A stretch of 64,000 bases of DNA from Heliocybe sulcata (GCA_004369045.1 ML213516.1:583640-647639); one strand, 5' to 3'. Positions 9,617 through 22,010 are shown, numbered from the stretch's first letter. Numbers and translations: made by a program. The notes: generated by a model from the letters alone, not told the origin.

Positions 9617-12600
9617 CTATCGACTCTCCTTCACAGTCCGACTCCTGTCCCTTCTCTCCCGTGGCTTATCTTTCCCATCCCTCCCCTTATCGCTTCTTTC
9701 CTTTGTCTGCCTGAAGCACAAGAACTCGATCCCGGTCGCCCGGCGCGTATCCGCCAATGTTTTCTTCACGCCGTCCAGATGTGCCTGCAAGTTCTCGTCG
9801 CCCGGCCGGCGCGAGTAGGCCTGCGAGATCTTCTGATACAAGTCCGACAAGGTCTTTTCGGCTGTCGAGGTGACATAGCGGTTAACGGTTTGGTGGAGGA
9901 ACTCGATCTCGAGGGTCGCCTAGGTTTCGTGTCAGTATCAGCATTCGATAGAGGCGGGAGACACTTGCTCTCAGCATGCCACCCATGCCGAACCTCTTTA
10001 CTTGCTTGAAACAGCGCAGCGCTTCATCCGCGACTTCCTCGACCAGCGATTTGAGCGTACGGTCGAGCAGCGGGGCAGCGGCTGTATTGACTTGGTTATG
10101 TACCCCGACAAGATACATCAGAGTCTCGAACATATATGGCCGTATTTCTAGATGATTTTTAAGTACGACGCTCAAGAAAATGAGGACTACGATACTTACC
10201 TGTTGGCTGAGGGGTCTCGTACCAATCGATGTTGCTGTCTAAGATCCCGCCGCGGACGATGCCCTTCACTGCTGCTGCCTTCGGGCTGATGTAACTGTCA
10301 AATAGGGTCTTGTCCAGTTCTTGGACCACGGTCATTAGTGTCTAGGACGCATTCAGCTTACTACAGGCACGCGGGGATGAAATAAGCTGTACCTGTCTAT
10401 CTTGATCCATTCCGATCGAAAAGGCTGTCTCGAGCTCGCCAATCATGGAGGGAATGACGGCTTTTTGCAGATGGCCGAAGTTGGAGACAACGAGCAGCAG
10501 ACGATTGTCCTACGCAGGAACTTCAGTGACACTGGTCAAAGCAGCCGCTCCTGAAACTTACAGTGTTGCTGAGGTCCAATAGCTCCAGCGGATTGCTAGC
10601 CGACGCAGCTCCGACCTCAGGCACTGGCGGTTTGTCACCGACGATATCAGGGGACTCGTCCGACGCAAGGTGCACAAGACCGTCCAAAAATGCATATAGC
10701 GAATCCAAAAACGACCTGGTAATCTTGGTCGTGAACTCGGTGGGGATAGGATACTGCTTGGTAGATTTTGAGGCGCTGAGACTAGAGGGCAGGTCGACGC
10801 CTCCCGCCAGCTTGAATGCGGCGGTGCATATATGCCTCTGATACTGCTGCACGTGGGAAAGGTAGGTGGTCGTGTATGGCTCGATAGGGCTTGCCACCCA
10901 GGATTCGAGATAGTAGAAGACGTTTGCGTCTAAGACAAGCGACTTCAGGTTTGTCAGGAAAACGGAGCACGCGAATCGACCCACCTCTTAACCAAGCTTG
11001 GACAAGCAGATCCTCAAACCTCCACCGCGTACTTTCCATCAAGCTCTTCAGGCCGGACGTACCCTCACCAGAGATTTCCATCGCATTCAGCTCATTCACC
11101 GTGTCCTGGATCTCTCCAAGGACCCTCAACAGATAATGCGCCGTCGTCAGCGAATTTGAATTCTTCGGGATGAGGCGCGGCGTGGCGGAGCCCTCGTTCC
11201 CGACGGATCGCAGGACCGCCATGTCGGAGAGCGTGAAGAATTCGGAGAGAAGCGAGATGTATAGCTTGATGATGTCCAACGCCATGGTCCGGCACTGCGA
11301 CGTGCTCCTGCGCGAGCCTGATGTCTGCAAAAGGTTCGCGGTGAGTTATGGGTGATAAAGGTGGACAGATGCTTACCTTCTTGAATTTGCCATCGATGTA
11401 GCCCTTGGATATTCTCCAGAAATTGGGGAGAGCGGTCAGCATGACCTCGGAGACGTTCTTGAAGACGTCCGCTATAGCCTCCCATTGCTCGTACCCGCCC
11501 GATTGTGCTGGGGGATAATATGTCATATGTCCCGAGCCGAAATGGAGACAGACTCACAAATGACTGTCTCAGGCTGTTTCGACTCCAGAGCCGTAACGCA
11601 AGCTTGCAGCTGTATCGACAGATCCTTGCTGATATCATCCGGAATTGAGGGACCAGCAGAGGCGGCATCGCGTTTTGCTTCGTGAACAGTGACGGTACTA
11701 AGTCACGGAACGAAACAGGGAGCGGGTCGGCTACGTACCTTCGACCACAGCGATACCCGTCTTATACATCTCGTTCATCTGATGCAGAATATATTTGTGC
11801 TGACTATCGAGATATGCCCACACTGGGTCATCTGGCGAGTTTAACTCCAATAATATCCTAGTTTGTGTATCAGCTGCGAGATCGCAACGCTGCGAAATGT
11901 GAAGGTGACGTACTCAATTGTCTTCTCCTGCTCCTCAACAGGCCGGCTCGGCTCCTTCAGCTTGGAAAGTAACATGCCCCTCATCTCGCTCATAGCCTTC
12001 TCTACAGTATTCCACACCTTCTCCAGGATCCGCTTCTGCTGCTGCTCAGCCTGAGCGTCTTTGCTCGAGCCCACGGGAAGGAGCTGACCAGGCCGTGACT
12101 CGAGCAGGAACTTGCCCTTGTTGTAGTCTCTCAAGGCAGCTTCGTATTTTCCCTGAGGAGTAGAGGAGGTGTAAGATGAGGCAAGGTTGAGACGGGCAGG
12201 CGCTACGCACGGCTTCAATAGATTCGGCCAGAGCACCGGGAAGGTTAAAGAAGAATTTCGAGCGCTCGAATACGCCGAGGGTGGTCCGCAGCTTCTGTGC
12301 TTTTGATGCGTTCTCCAGGACAGGCAGAAAGACCTGGTCAGCCTTCACGGCAGCCTCTAGGTAACGGATTCAGTCAAGTCACTGGAATGCGAATATGGAT
12401 TCTATACGTTTAAGCTGGTCCCGAATAGGCCGCGACGCAAACTCTGCCTTCTCCGACAGGAGGCCTTCCCTCATCTCGCCGTACACAGCTCAGAAATGCA
12501 ACGCGCGTCACCCTCTGCTGCCTCCACTATGAGCACGATGGCTTACCATCGGTAGACGCCTTCACCGCAACAAACCTATCAAAGTTCTCCTCTACAAGCA

Positions 12601-13132
12601 CTCGGATAGCTTGTGACCTCGCATCTATCGACGCCCTGAGTTGGGAAATCCCTGACGCCAGGTCCTGGTACGTCGCATTCGGGTGCACGGTAGCGAGGAA
12701 CGCCTTGGGGTCGAATGACTTGGATGCGATGGACACCGCGGCGCCTAGTAGGATCAATCAGCCTTTCATCGTTCACGGACCAGGGTGGACCTGCGCAACT
12801 GACGTGATTCCATATCCAAACTCTTCAAACTAAGCGGGATTTGTGTATTTAGCTGGGGACTAATACAAAGTATTGTCACAACACTACGCACTCTACCATG
12901 GAGCCCAGACCCAGTGGGTCTCCCTCGCCATCACTTGTAGTCGTAGGACTTGCCAAAGCGCCAGCGAGCGAGTCGCCCATATCGTGGTCAACCTCCTCCC
13001 ATTTTCTTAGTATCTTATTGTCATATTATGTTGTTATTTGCTTCTAGAATTGACGTACGTCGGTTCGAGCGTAGATATTTTGTAATGCCTCAGCAAAGTG
13101 GCTTCATCCGTCTCTAACTTGAGTCTTCCCAT
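9617..13132 (-). CDS. SEC5: Exocyst complex component Sec5
   Basis: A minus-strand multi-exon gene. The start [20 protein letters not shown] at 13132 is the typical fungal Sec5 opening, followed by [17 protein letters not shown]. Downstream exons give [19 protein letters not shown], the conserved [13 protein letters not shown] joined to [34 protein letters not shown] and [15 protein letters not shown]. The C-terminal exon ends at 9617 with an Arg/Lys/Asp-rich tail. Sec5 is part of the octameric exocyst that tethers secretory vesicles at the hyphal tip plasma membrane. Exon borders are mostly canonical by inspection but were not all mapped. The call rests on the N-terminal signature and overall order. 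Confidence 0.87.
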
Positions 13133-14439
13133 TGTGAAGCTGGCTCAAGTCGTATTAAGTCGGTTACGCGGGCAAGCAGTCACTCCAGTAAGAGCCCTAT
13201 CCGCAGGACTAATGGTCGAAAACCCGTATCAGGTGAGAGGCTAACAAGTGGTCGGGTACAAAGCAGAGTATACAGCTGAGTGTGCAATCGGTATCGAAGA
13301 CATGGCCGCCAATTATAGAATATTGATGGGTGGCTATACAGTTCGGTTGTATGCTCGTTGTACTGCTCTTCCGGCAACTCCCTCCTTCAATTTCTTTCTG
13401 GGTCTCTGCTAGCATCTCTCAGACAACAGTTCACATCTGCGACGGATTATCAGCGAATAGCACGCCTAGTGGCAGCTCTCAGCAACAATTCTCGCACCCG
13501 CCGTGGCATTAATAGATCCTTAGACAATAGGGTGTTTCACGTTGAGGATTTCGACGTGATTTCAGCTTGTTTTTAGCCTCGCTTTCTCGCCGATTTTGCA
13601 CTCGGAGATCCCCGGTGTTCGAAAAGCGAGAGTCGATTTTGGCTCTTTTGTCGTCGATGTGAAAGCAGCTGAGATGCTGCTTTTGCAACGATTTCGCCAC
13701 GCTTTTGGCATGATTTCGGACCTCTATAGGTTTAGTAGCTGGCCCGTCTTACTACTCTTCTATGGGCTTATGTTCGAGACTCTTTGCCTTACTCTTAAGA
13801 CCTCATAATATTCAGGCCCGAGGTTCTTTGTGAGGGTTTCAAATTGGATATGACCCAATATTACTTCTACTAGGGCATCCATTTGCAGTTACATCAGTGA
13901 TGAGATTCATACTGTGTATATATATTATATATGGGTCTGTTGGATAGCTACTGTGACTATAAACCAGACAAGAGACAACAGCATGGGTGAAAATCCGGCA
14001 GAAGTTGGGGGGTTTCACGTTCAGGCCGATTTTCACCTCATTTTCAAGAGGATTTTCAGTGAAAAGCAGCAATGAAAATCATGTCAAAAGCGCACCGAAA
14101 TCATGTCAAAAGCGCCAACGTGAAACACCCTAATGACTACATGGTCATGACGGATCCGTTTCGGGGTAAAACAGATCTTACTCGCCGTCTCAGCTATCGC
14201 AATTCATCCAGCACCTTCTAATAATTATTGAAATTATGACTGAATTCCGTGTCAGTCATCCCTGAAACGCCGCCTTCAAGCATTCAGTCAGCTATGTATT
14301 CGTATCAAGATACATATCCAATGATTTGGCTCGCGTCCTAGGCCCGCCGAGGAGATATATACCTAACCGTATAATCTTTCTCTCCTTACTTGGACCAACC
14401 GGTAGCCAGCTACTCCGGCCTATCGAAAACCTGACTAGT
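13133..14439. other. Intergenic DNA holding a MITE-like element
   Basis: This is the shared upstream region of SEC5 (minus) and the HTH/SAM-like gene A (plus). It is dominated by the 605-base inverted-repeat element described separately. The rest is AT-rich, with a TATATATTATATAT tract near 13917, and no gene is supported. Confidence 0.5.
13528..14132. mobile_element. MITE-like non-autonomous DNA element, 605 bp
   Basis: Perfect 17-base terminal inverted repeats: TAGGGTGTTTCACGTTG at 13528-13544 and its reverse complement at 14116-14132. If the outer TA is read as the target duplication, the element is GGGTG...CACCC flanked by TA, as in Tc1/mariner-derived MITEs. No transposase frame lies inside. 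The interior has GATTTCA/TGAAATC-type short inverted motifs. The superfamily is inferred only from the TA border. Confidence 0.7.
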
Positions 14440-15465
14440 ATGGCTCGAGTGACCATCTCGGACGATGATGTCGAGAGGCCTAGGTTAGTCCACTCCATAC
14501 GTGCAACATGGTGATAGGCGCTGACTGTTTCTGCTCTGCAAGATCTCCTAGTAAAAAGTGGCCGCAGTTAACCAGGGGCCAGAGGGCGACTGTTCGTCTT
14601 ATGGCATTCTATGGCGAATCGGAAATGGAAATACAGAAAGACCTGGGGCGTGGCAGAAAGGCAGTTCGCAGAGCACTTATAAATGGCTATATCCAGCCAG
14701 ACAATATTGAGTCTGACTTCGACTATGTGCCCTTGCATATTGGTGCTCGTTTCCCGCTGAAGGTCCGTCCTGAAAAGAACCTAACAACCATGGCTAATTA
14801 TGATATTGCTAGAACAAGTCCGAACAAGCAAAGTACGTTCGGAGATATCGCGCAAAGGAGTCTGAAGAAGAGGACAGTTCCTCTGACGAATGTAACGGCA
14901 AAGGTACCACGCCCATAGAGACCAATAGCGTAGGTGCTTTCGTTGTGGATAGCGCTTTGCTCTTGACCCTGGATCATTCACATCCACAGCGGACCACAAG
15001 AAGCATATCGAGGAAGGCCAAGTTTCAGCTCCCCCAAGGTACCACTTGCCCCATCGTACGCGGCAGGCCACAGGGGTCATCGAACTCCGGGAAGCGTACC
15101 GCAGCCAAAGAGGTCTGTTCACTAGACTTCCGCTAGTCGTACCGTTGGATCTTGACACGCTTTTAAATCAGGACAGCTCTGACTCCGACATCGAGATTGT
15201 TGAGCATACGCCGAAGAAACAAGGTGCCGTGAAGTCGCAGAACGCGGAAGCTGTCAAACACTTCCTGCGAAACGCAAAGCTGGACGTCAACAGGTACTTT
15301 CCTGCCCTTAGGGATGTTGGTATCACGAGTCGCGAGGCGCTGCAGGAGCTCGCTGAGATGGAGCCCATTGCGCAAAGGGTCTACCTCAATGAAATCGCGC
15401 TTGTGAGAGGCTGGCAGGGGCATCATGTCAAAATGTTGCAGACAAAGTTGTCATCGCTGGTTTGA
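14440..15465 (+). CDS. Unnamed tandem protein A: HTH-like N-terminus, acidic middle, SAM-like C-terminus
   Basis: Not a named family. Exon 1 is 14440-14484 (MARVTISDDDVERP) and exon 2 starts at 14552. A helix-turn-helix-like segment LTRGQRATVRLMAFYGESEM, continuing EIQKDLGRGRKAVRRALINGY, recalls homeodomain-like HTHs of the resolvase/IS30 type. A low-complexity middle follows with ESEEEDSSSDE and basic patches (RTTRSISRKAK), then a hydrophobic-acidic SIM-like stretch SSDSDIEIVEH. The C-terminal helices VKHFLRNAKLDVNRYFPALR, DVGITSREALQELAEMEP and QRVYLNEIALVRGW resemble a SAM domain. The middle exon borders near 15026-15140 could not be fixed. Gene B just downstream has the same layout, which argues that both are real. 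A nuclear, DNA-binding role is inference. Confidence 0.6.
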
Positions 15466-15960
15466 TTGTCGCTATTCCAGTTATTTTCTACGGCCTTCTT
15501 ATTTCCCTGTAATCATTGATCTGGAGTGTACTTCTTGAAATTTGAATAGCTGTTTCCTTAGGCAAAGAGTCCGGTTCATATCTGCTAGCCGTTTTATATT
15601 CCTGATATCTACGATCACGGATGCCCGCCGGCGCCTATTGGTCTGTGAAGGGTAATGCGACTTCCAAATATGGAGCGTCGTCATACTCTCTTTCTGACTT
15701 CAAGTTGTCGGAAACTCGGTACGACGTCATGGTAAGAACCCGACCCTCTCCGACAAATGAGAGCAGTCCCCTGCATATAAAGGCGTCGTAACCAGATCGC
15801 CCAGGCTTTCCCCTGTCCCTCCCCTCCTAGTCACTTGAATGTGAGAAGCGAGTGTCTCGCACGTCGCCCAGCATCCGCCATACGGACTGCAGGTGAGAGG
15901 TCGTGCAATATTCATTGAAGAAAAGGCGTCCGAACTTTGTCTGTGCTTTCGACGAGCAGC
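15466..15960. other. Spacer between tandem genes A and B
   Basis: This is the 3' flank of A and promoter side of B. GCATATAAAGGCG near 15773-15785 is a possible TATA box for B. No gene is seen. Confidence 0.45.
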
Positions 15961-17320
15961 ATGTCTGTAGACGAAGAAAACCGTCACATCCGCCGGTCGC
16001 AGCATCACAGGCCGCTTTCGCGGGCTGACAGAGCGACGTGTCGAATGCTATACGTCGGCCTCGATTGGAGCTATGCTGATATCAGAAAGATGATGCACTG
16101 CTCGTGGAATACCGTCGACCGGGCCATTTGCAACACATACTTCGATCCGGACAATGACGATTCGGACGAGGAGCACTTGCCGGAGGATGTGAAGTCCAAG
16201 TATTTCCCACATGTAAGTACTCATAACCGGTTGGCCTGGTTTCTATACCTCAGACTCCTCAATAGCTGATGGGGCGGCGCAAAAAACAAATGTCTCCGTC
16301 AAAAGCGTTAACGTACAGAGCCGGTTCAACACCTGTTTATGACTACGGTGACGACTCTGAGTCCGACGGCCAGAGCGACGATGATCGAACCCAGGGAGAC
16401 TCAGTCATTCCGTACTGTCATGGCGAGTACCGCCACCAGATGGCGACAACCTCCGTAGCGGGATACACTGGGAACAATGAGAAAGAAAATGCCCCGGGAA
16501 GTGCTCTAGCTCACTTCCCAACACAAGAAGGTCCTCGGAACAGCCGACAGGTAGGTCCTACCAGAGCTTCACAGGCGCCACATCACTCAAACGACTCGGA
16601 AAGCATGGGAGCCCGCGCAGCCCACTTGGTCCGTCAACCAGTAGCCAAGTACGTGCAATTACCGCATGCAACAGTCTCATGTCATTGACAGAAGTAGAAT
16701 AATGCTCTCGGCGCGCACTTGAAAAGACTTCGGGATAGCCATGGATACGACGCGGAAGTGGAGAGTAAACGATCTCGTTTGTCGGGGCATGAGAATAGGG
16801 GATTCCTCCAGGACCTGAAGCCTACAGCAGCACCGGAAGGCAGTCGTTCTCTAGTTCTCAGGAGGGTTGAGGCCCAGGGGATGCGAACCGAAGAAGATAG
16901 GACGCCGTCTTCAAGCAAGCAGATAGTTTTGAATAAGGCAAGCACATACGTTGCCGGGGTTTCGCTGATTCCCACTAACATGAGGCTTTCTGATAGGGTA
17001 AAGCACGGGCTTACATTGCTATCGAGACTGAAGCAGAGCAGGACGTCATAGACTTGACAGTGGATAACGGTCCTCGGCATTTCCACAGCGTCAGAGCACC
17101 AGCAAGGGAGATTTACGAGTTTCTCGAACGCCTGGAGCTGCCGGTAGAGAGGTTCGCGAGGCCTTTGGCAGCAGAAGGAGTGACGGACCGTCAAAGCTTG
17201 AACTGGCTCATGGATCTCCCAGGGTATCTCCAGGAAAAATTGCTGAAGAAGGCGGCTGCCGCAGCCGGGTGGACGTGCATTGAGGTCCTGCGTTTGCGAA
17301 CGGGCTTGAAAAGGGGATAA
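15961..17320 (+). CDS. Unnamed tandem protein B: HTH-like N-terminus, SIM-like motif, SAM-like C-terminus
   Basis: Paralogue of gene A by layout. Exon 1 (15961-16212) encodes LSRADRATCRMLYVGLDWSY and then ADIRKMMHCSWNTVDRAICN, the HTH-like segment aligned with that of A, followed by DNDDSDEEHLPED. Exon 2 starts at 16266 and probably ends at 16552; exon 3 starts near 16702 with a basic KRLRDSHGYDAEVESKRSR stretch. The next intron appears to use a GC donor (AAG then GCAAGC) and ends before GKARAYIAIETEAEQDVIDL. VIDLTVD is a classic SUMO-interaction motif pattern. The C-terminus IYEFLERLELPVERFARPLA, EGVTDRQSLNWLMDLPGYLQ and EKLLKKAAAAAGW matches the SAM-like end of A. Function unknown. Confidence 0.62.
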
Positions 17321-17750
17321 GGTACGGCTTCCAATCTTCATCCCCGTCAGTCATGAGCATAAAGCAGTTCTTCGTGTTTGCTAGATCCGCATAGAGTCGT
17401 TTTCAGGGGGGTTGTCCAAGTTCGTCGTCTGTGCAACTCAGTGTAAATATTCAACGTAGCAGCCAGGCTTTGGTATGCAGATAATTCTGTACCTATAACG
17501 CGACCATGCACGGACTTACAGCTTATTTGAGCCATGCAAAGCTCGTCATGTTCATTGTTCAACATGGTTCGACGAATGCAGCAAGGTAAGATCAGTAGTA
17601 ACCGGATCAACTGACCGGCATTATCTGATCTAGTGGCTGTGTTTCCCCGCAATCAACTTGAACGCGCCACCGGACTCTGAACGTGACCTCTTTATACTTG
17701 TTCTTTACATAACGCCGGGATGAATAGCTCTCCGGCTCTCCTGAGCCACC
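17321..17750. other. Intergenic stretch
   Basis: This lies between gene B and the acyl-CoA synthetase. CTTTATACTTG at 17690-17700, about 55 bases before the ATG, is a candidate TATA box. Nothing else is supported. Confidence 0.45.
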
Positions 17751-20377
17751 ATGGTCCTGCGCCGAGCGGGCAAACAGTGTCTTGGACGACACAGACCGGC
17801 GGTGCTGGTACTTCGTCGATTGCTGGCGAACTCGTCCGTCAAAGGGACCACTGACCCTCCTCTGGTTCAAGACACCCTACCAGGATACTTTGCCCGAGAG
17901 ATTGTGCGCAGACACAGGGATCGTCCAGCACTCATATCCAGGCATGAGTCGCCGAGGCCATTTGGTGGGCCTACTTCCCGCAACTTGAGCCGAGTTGACT
18001 GCCTTGCATGGGATTACGATGAATTTTCCCGCCATGTCGATACGGTCGCGCGAGGCCTCTTAAGTATGGGCGTAAAGAAAGGCGATCGAGTCGCAGTTAT
18101 AATGGGTAATAATAGGTGAGCATTCACCTCGTGGGTTTGACTCAGCCTGACGTGGATTGCCTCTGAACGCGTTCAGCGCGTATGCATCCCTCCAGTGGGC
18201 GTGTGCAAGTGTAGGTGCCATCCTCACCACCATCAATCCTGCATACCGCGTCTCAGAGCTCGTAAGCTATAGAAGTGCTCTTATTAGATGCGAGTCTTCT
18301 CTGACGCTCGAATATAGATAGCAGTCCTCAAGTCTGTCGGAGTCGGGCATCTCTTCCTCGTACCATGCATCCGAACGTCCTCGTATCTGACCATGCTGGC
18401 CGAAGCTCTTCCAGCGCTAGCCAATTCCCCTCCAGGAACCATCCAAGAAGAGGCACTCCCGGAACTGCGAAACCTCGTTGTCGTGGATAATACGCACGAC
18501 ACCGTTCACTTCCAGAAGCACATGGACACTATGAAGTGCACTATTGATTTCCGCGAGATACTTGTCTGGCGGGAAAATGTCAAGGAGCAAAAGATGATGG
18601 AGGAGATTGGGAAGACTCTGGATAAGGACGACATTATCAACTTGCAGTTCACTAGGTGGGTGGTCCGGAAACTTTATTTTCTTCGTGACACTTATGCAGA
18701 GGCGGCAGCGGGACAACGGGATCACCGAAAGCTGTATCGGTACGTACCGTTTCATGCGAGCTACGAGTTTGACTGAGACAAAGGAGACGTAGCTCACGCA
18801 CCATAATCTCCTCAATAATGGCATCTCGATAGGTCGTTGCATGGATATAAAGGAAAATGACATACTATGTGATTCTTCTTCCTCTTTGACTTAACCTGTC
18901 TTTAATCAACACTCCCGTAGGCAACGTTCCACCGCTCTTCCACTGTTTTGATGAGTATCCCTCAATCTGTTCCAAACCAAGATCAGCGATACTCACATAG
19001 CACAATGAACACGTCTCGTCCTAGGCAATCTAGCACTCTGGACGCACGGTGCCTGTATAGTGTATCCATCCGAGATCTTTAACCCGCAGCGCATAGTGGA
19101 TACCGTCGTCGAGGAGAAGTGCACCGCCCTGCATGGTGTGCCGACGCACTTCCTCGGCGTGCTCTCCGAGCTCAAGTGGCGAGAGGAGAGCGGCGAGAAG
19201 CCTGATCTCAGCAATCTCAGGTACGCAGGCCTTGAAGTGTCTCATACATAGAGGTTGAGGAGCTCGGTGGGTGTGTAGGACTGGTATTGCTGCGGGGTCG
19301 CCGATCCCGATCGAGCTGATGCGGACGTTGGTAGAGAAGATGAATTTGGGCGATCTGACGATTGCGTATGGGATGAGTGAGTCCTCCCCAGTTGTCGCTG
19401 AGCTTTGTAAACTGAGAATGCTTCTCAGCGGAGACGAGGTCAGGACCATAGACTGTAGTCCCGACTGCACGTAGCACTGAGATAACCCTCGCAGCCCAGT
19501 ATCGTTCCAGACCATGACCAGAGACCCCTTGATCAAGCGCGTGGAGACGGTCGGGAAAGTGCAGCCACATGTCAAGGCGAAGATTATCAATCTGGCTGGC
19601 GAGGTTGTGCCGCTCAACACACCAGGAGAGATATGCATCTCAGGGTATCTCGTGCACAAGGGGTATGTCACTTTTGCGATGATGCGGAGTCCGGATTTGA
19701 GAGCGTGAGCCTTTCTCCACAGATACTGGGGTGATGAAGAGCAGACGAAGGTCGTGATGAAGAAGCACCCGGGAGATGACGACAATGTATGGATGCATAC
19801 CGGGGACGAGGGGATCATGGATGAGGAGGGCTATCTCAGAAGTACACCATACCTTGGCCTTCCTTGTCAGGACGCTAATGTGCTGGTCAGTTGTTGGCAG
19901 GATCAAGGTCAGTTCTTCTCGCTATCGTGATACACTGTCCTCTTTACATTGGCGCGCAGGACATTATCATCCGCGGCGGAGAGAATCTCTTCCCCGTACA
20001 GATCGAGAACGTCTTGCATGCCCACCCTAGCGTCAGCGAGGCAGCTGTGGTCTCGGTCCCGGACCGTACATATGGAGAGGTCGTTGGTGCATGGATCGTG
20101 CGACGGCCTGGCGTGGTGGCTGCGTCGAGAGAGGAGGTCCGCAGGTGGGTGAATGAGAAGATGAATCCCCAGGTCCGTGCAGACATGTTGGTGTGTTGAG
20201 CGAGGCTTCTCAATAACCGGCTTATAGAATGCACCAGCGTGGGTGTGGTTCGTCGGTGAGGACGATGGGAGAGCGGACGAGCTGCCGAAGACTGCAAGCG
20301 GGAAGGTTCAGAAGCATATTCTGAGAGGATGGAGTAAGGAGTTGGCGAGGAAAGGGGTCGGCCAGGCAAAGGTGTAG
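17751..20377 (+). CDS. Acyl-CoA synthetase (ACSF2-like, AMP-binding), with two abnormal exon junctions
   Basis: This ATP-dependent fatty acid:CoA ligase shows the adenylate-forming motifs: [11 protein letters not shown] joined across an intron, [98 protein letters not shown] and the C-terminal catalytic lysine in [16 protein letters not shown]. The basic start [20 protein letters not shown] suits mitochondrial import. Two junctions are odd. The intron after HCF begins with AT (TTTTG then ATGAGT at 18951). After YGMSE the only in-phase GT donor is the poor GTCCTC, which would delete two residues of the YGMTETSP motif. The allele may be decaying. The gene lies on the same strand as SCS7, with 319 bases between. 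Confidence 0.82.
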
Positions 20378-20696
20378 TGCTCCGACCATCCGCTGTCTAT
20401 GCTCTCGTTTTTCCAAGGCATCTTCGGCCTCTCTCGGATACGTCTCGACCTGTTCGACGAGCGTCAGAGCATGTCTTGACATCGACCCAAGGTCCCGCCA
20501 TTTCTCGGTCTTGCCTAGGCGCCTTAGTGTAGTAAAGGAATTGCCATAAATACCACCTACCGTATTAGTCATCGCCTTTCACTCGCCACAGCCGAGTGGG
20601 GCGTGCAAAAGAATCGTCAGACTGCCGTTGCGCAGGACCACCGCGTACTGGGTATATCTGTGGTCTCGTTCTCATACTCCTTTACCTCGAACCGCC
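20378..20696. other. Intergenic stretch before SCS7
   Basis: 319 bases between the acyl-CoA synthetase stop and the SCS7 start. No gene is seen; the short minus-strand frame there has no support. Confidence 0.45.
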
Positions 20697-22010
20697 ATGT
20701 CTGTCTCCAAACGGGTTCGCATCTTGACCGAGGAGGACGTCGCGGAGCACTCCAGCTCGGCGAGCTGCTGGGTGTCGTACAAGAACAAGGTGTACGACGT
20801 GACCGCATTCCTGCCCGACCACCCTGGAGGAGACGACTTTATTCTCAAGTACGCGGGAAAAGATGTGGAGGAGGTTATGAGGAATGCGGGCGAGCATGAG
20901 CACTCGGAGTCGGCGTACGACATGTTGGCAGAGTACGCTATTGGGCGGCTCGGGAAGGGCGAAGCGCTTGTGAGCGACGGTAAGTGCGCATTGTTCATCG
21001 TGGACACTTGGACTAAGTCGGCGCAGATTGGGAGGCAACGGATGATTTCCACCCGGAGGACACGGACTCGGCGCGGGACTACGAAAAGAACCAGTTCCTC
21101 GACCTGCGCCAGCCCCTGTTGTGGCAAGTATGGAATGCCAACTGGAGGTGAGTTGCGACGTTCACCACACAGGGAGCGTGTTCTAACTCTGGGACCAGCA
21201 AGCACTACTACCTCCAGCAAGTCCACCAGCCCCGCCACCTTCCCTACTCCGCGCGCCTCTTCGGGCCCGACGTCCTCGAGGTCTTCACCAAGACCGAGTG
21301 GTACGTCGTCCCGATGATATGGCTGCCCATCACCATCAACCTCTTCTGCCGCTCGCTCCTCCAATTCTCCGGCCCGCTCCCCAACTTCGTCAACGAGCCC
21401 GCGCTCCCGCTCGCCGCGCTCTCCGCTGTGCCCGCGTCCGCCTACGTCAAGACGACGCTCTCGTTCTTCCTGGGAAACTTCGTCTGGACAGTCCTCGAGT
21501 ACGTCATGCACCGGTTCCTGTTCCACATCGACGAGCTCCTGCCGGACCACCCCGCGGCCCTGACGCTGCACTTCTTGCTGCATGGGATCCACCATTACCT
21601 TCCCATGGACCGGCTGCGGCTCGTCATGCCCCCGGTGCTGTTCTCCGCGCTCTCGTTCCCATTCACGCGGCTGGCCTACCTCCTGTTCCCGACCGCGATG
21701 GCGAACGGCGTCATCGCTGGTTCTTTCATGTTCTGTAGGTATCCATGGCATGAGAAAGTGACCTCATACTTATATATCTTTAGATATTTTGTATGACTGC
21801 ATGCACTGGGCCCTGCACCATACGAGACTGCCCTCGTACATGCGGGAGATGAAGAAGTATCACCTTGCGCACCACTACAAGAACTTTGAGCTTGGTTTTG
21901 GTGTTACCAGTGCGTGTTCCATGGGGCCTCTCTCTTCTTTGCTTATGTTAACTCTTCTGCGTTTAGGCAAGATATGGGACTATGTCTTCAATACTGTTCT
22001 ACCCGTGTAA
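20697..22010 (+). CDS. SCS7: Sphingolipid fatty acid 2-hydroxylase (cytochrome b5 fused to hydroxylase)
   Basis: Five exons: 20697-20979, 21027-21147, 21199-21734, 21784-21909 and 21967-22010, all with GT-AG introns. The N-terminal cytochrome b5 domain has CWVSYKNKVYDVTAFLPDHP followed by GG (the HPGG haem ligand) and HEHSE. The membrane-bound di-iron hydroxylase has the expected histidine clusters: EYVMHRFLFHID, LHFLLHGIHH, YDCMHWALHHT and KKYHLAHHYKN. Several hydrophobic segments lie in exon 3 (VVPMIWLPITINLF, TTLSFFLGNFVWTVL). In yeast Scs7/Fah1 hydroxylates the very-long-chain fatty acid of ceramide in the ER. Length and domain order match the family. Confidence 0.94.

Noticed and set aside
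20672-21751. 359-codon minus-strand open frame
   Set aside because: Antisense shadow of SCS7 in a GC-rich stretch; it crosses SCS7 introns and has no recognisable features.
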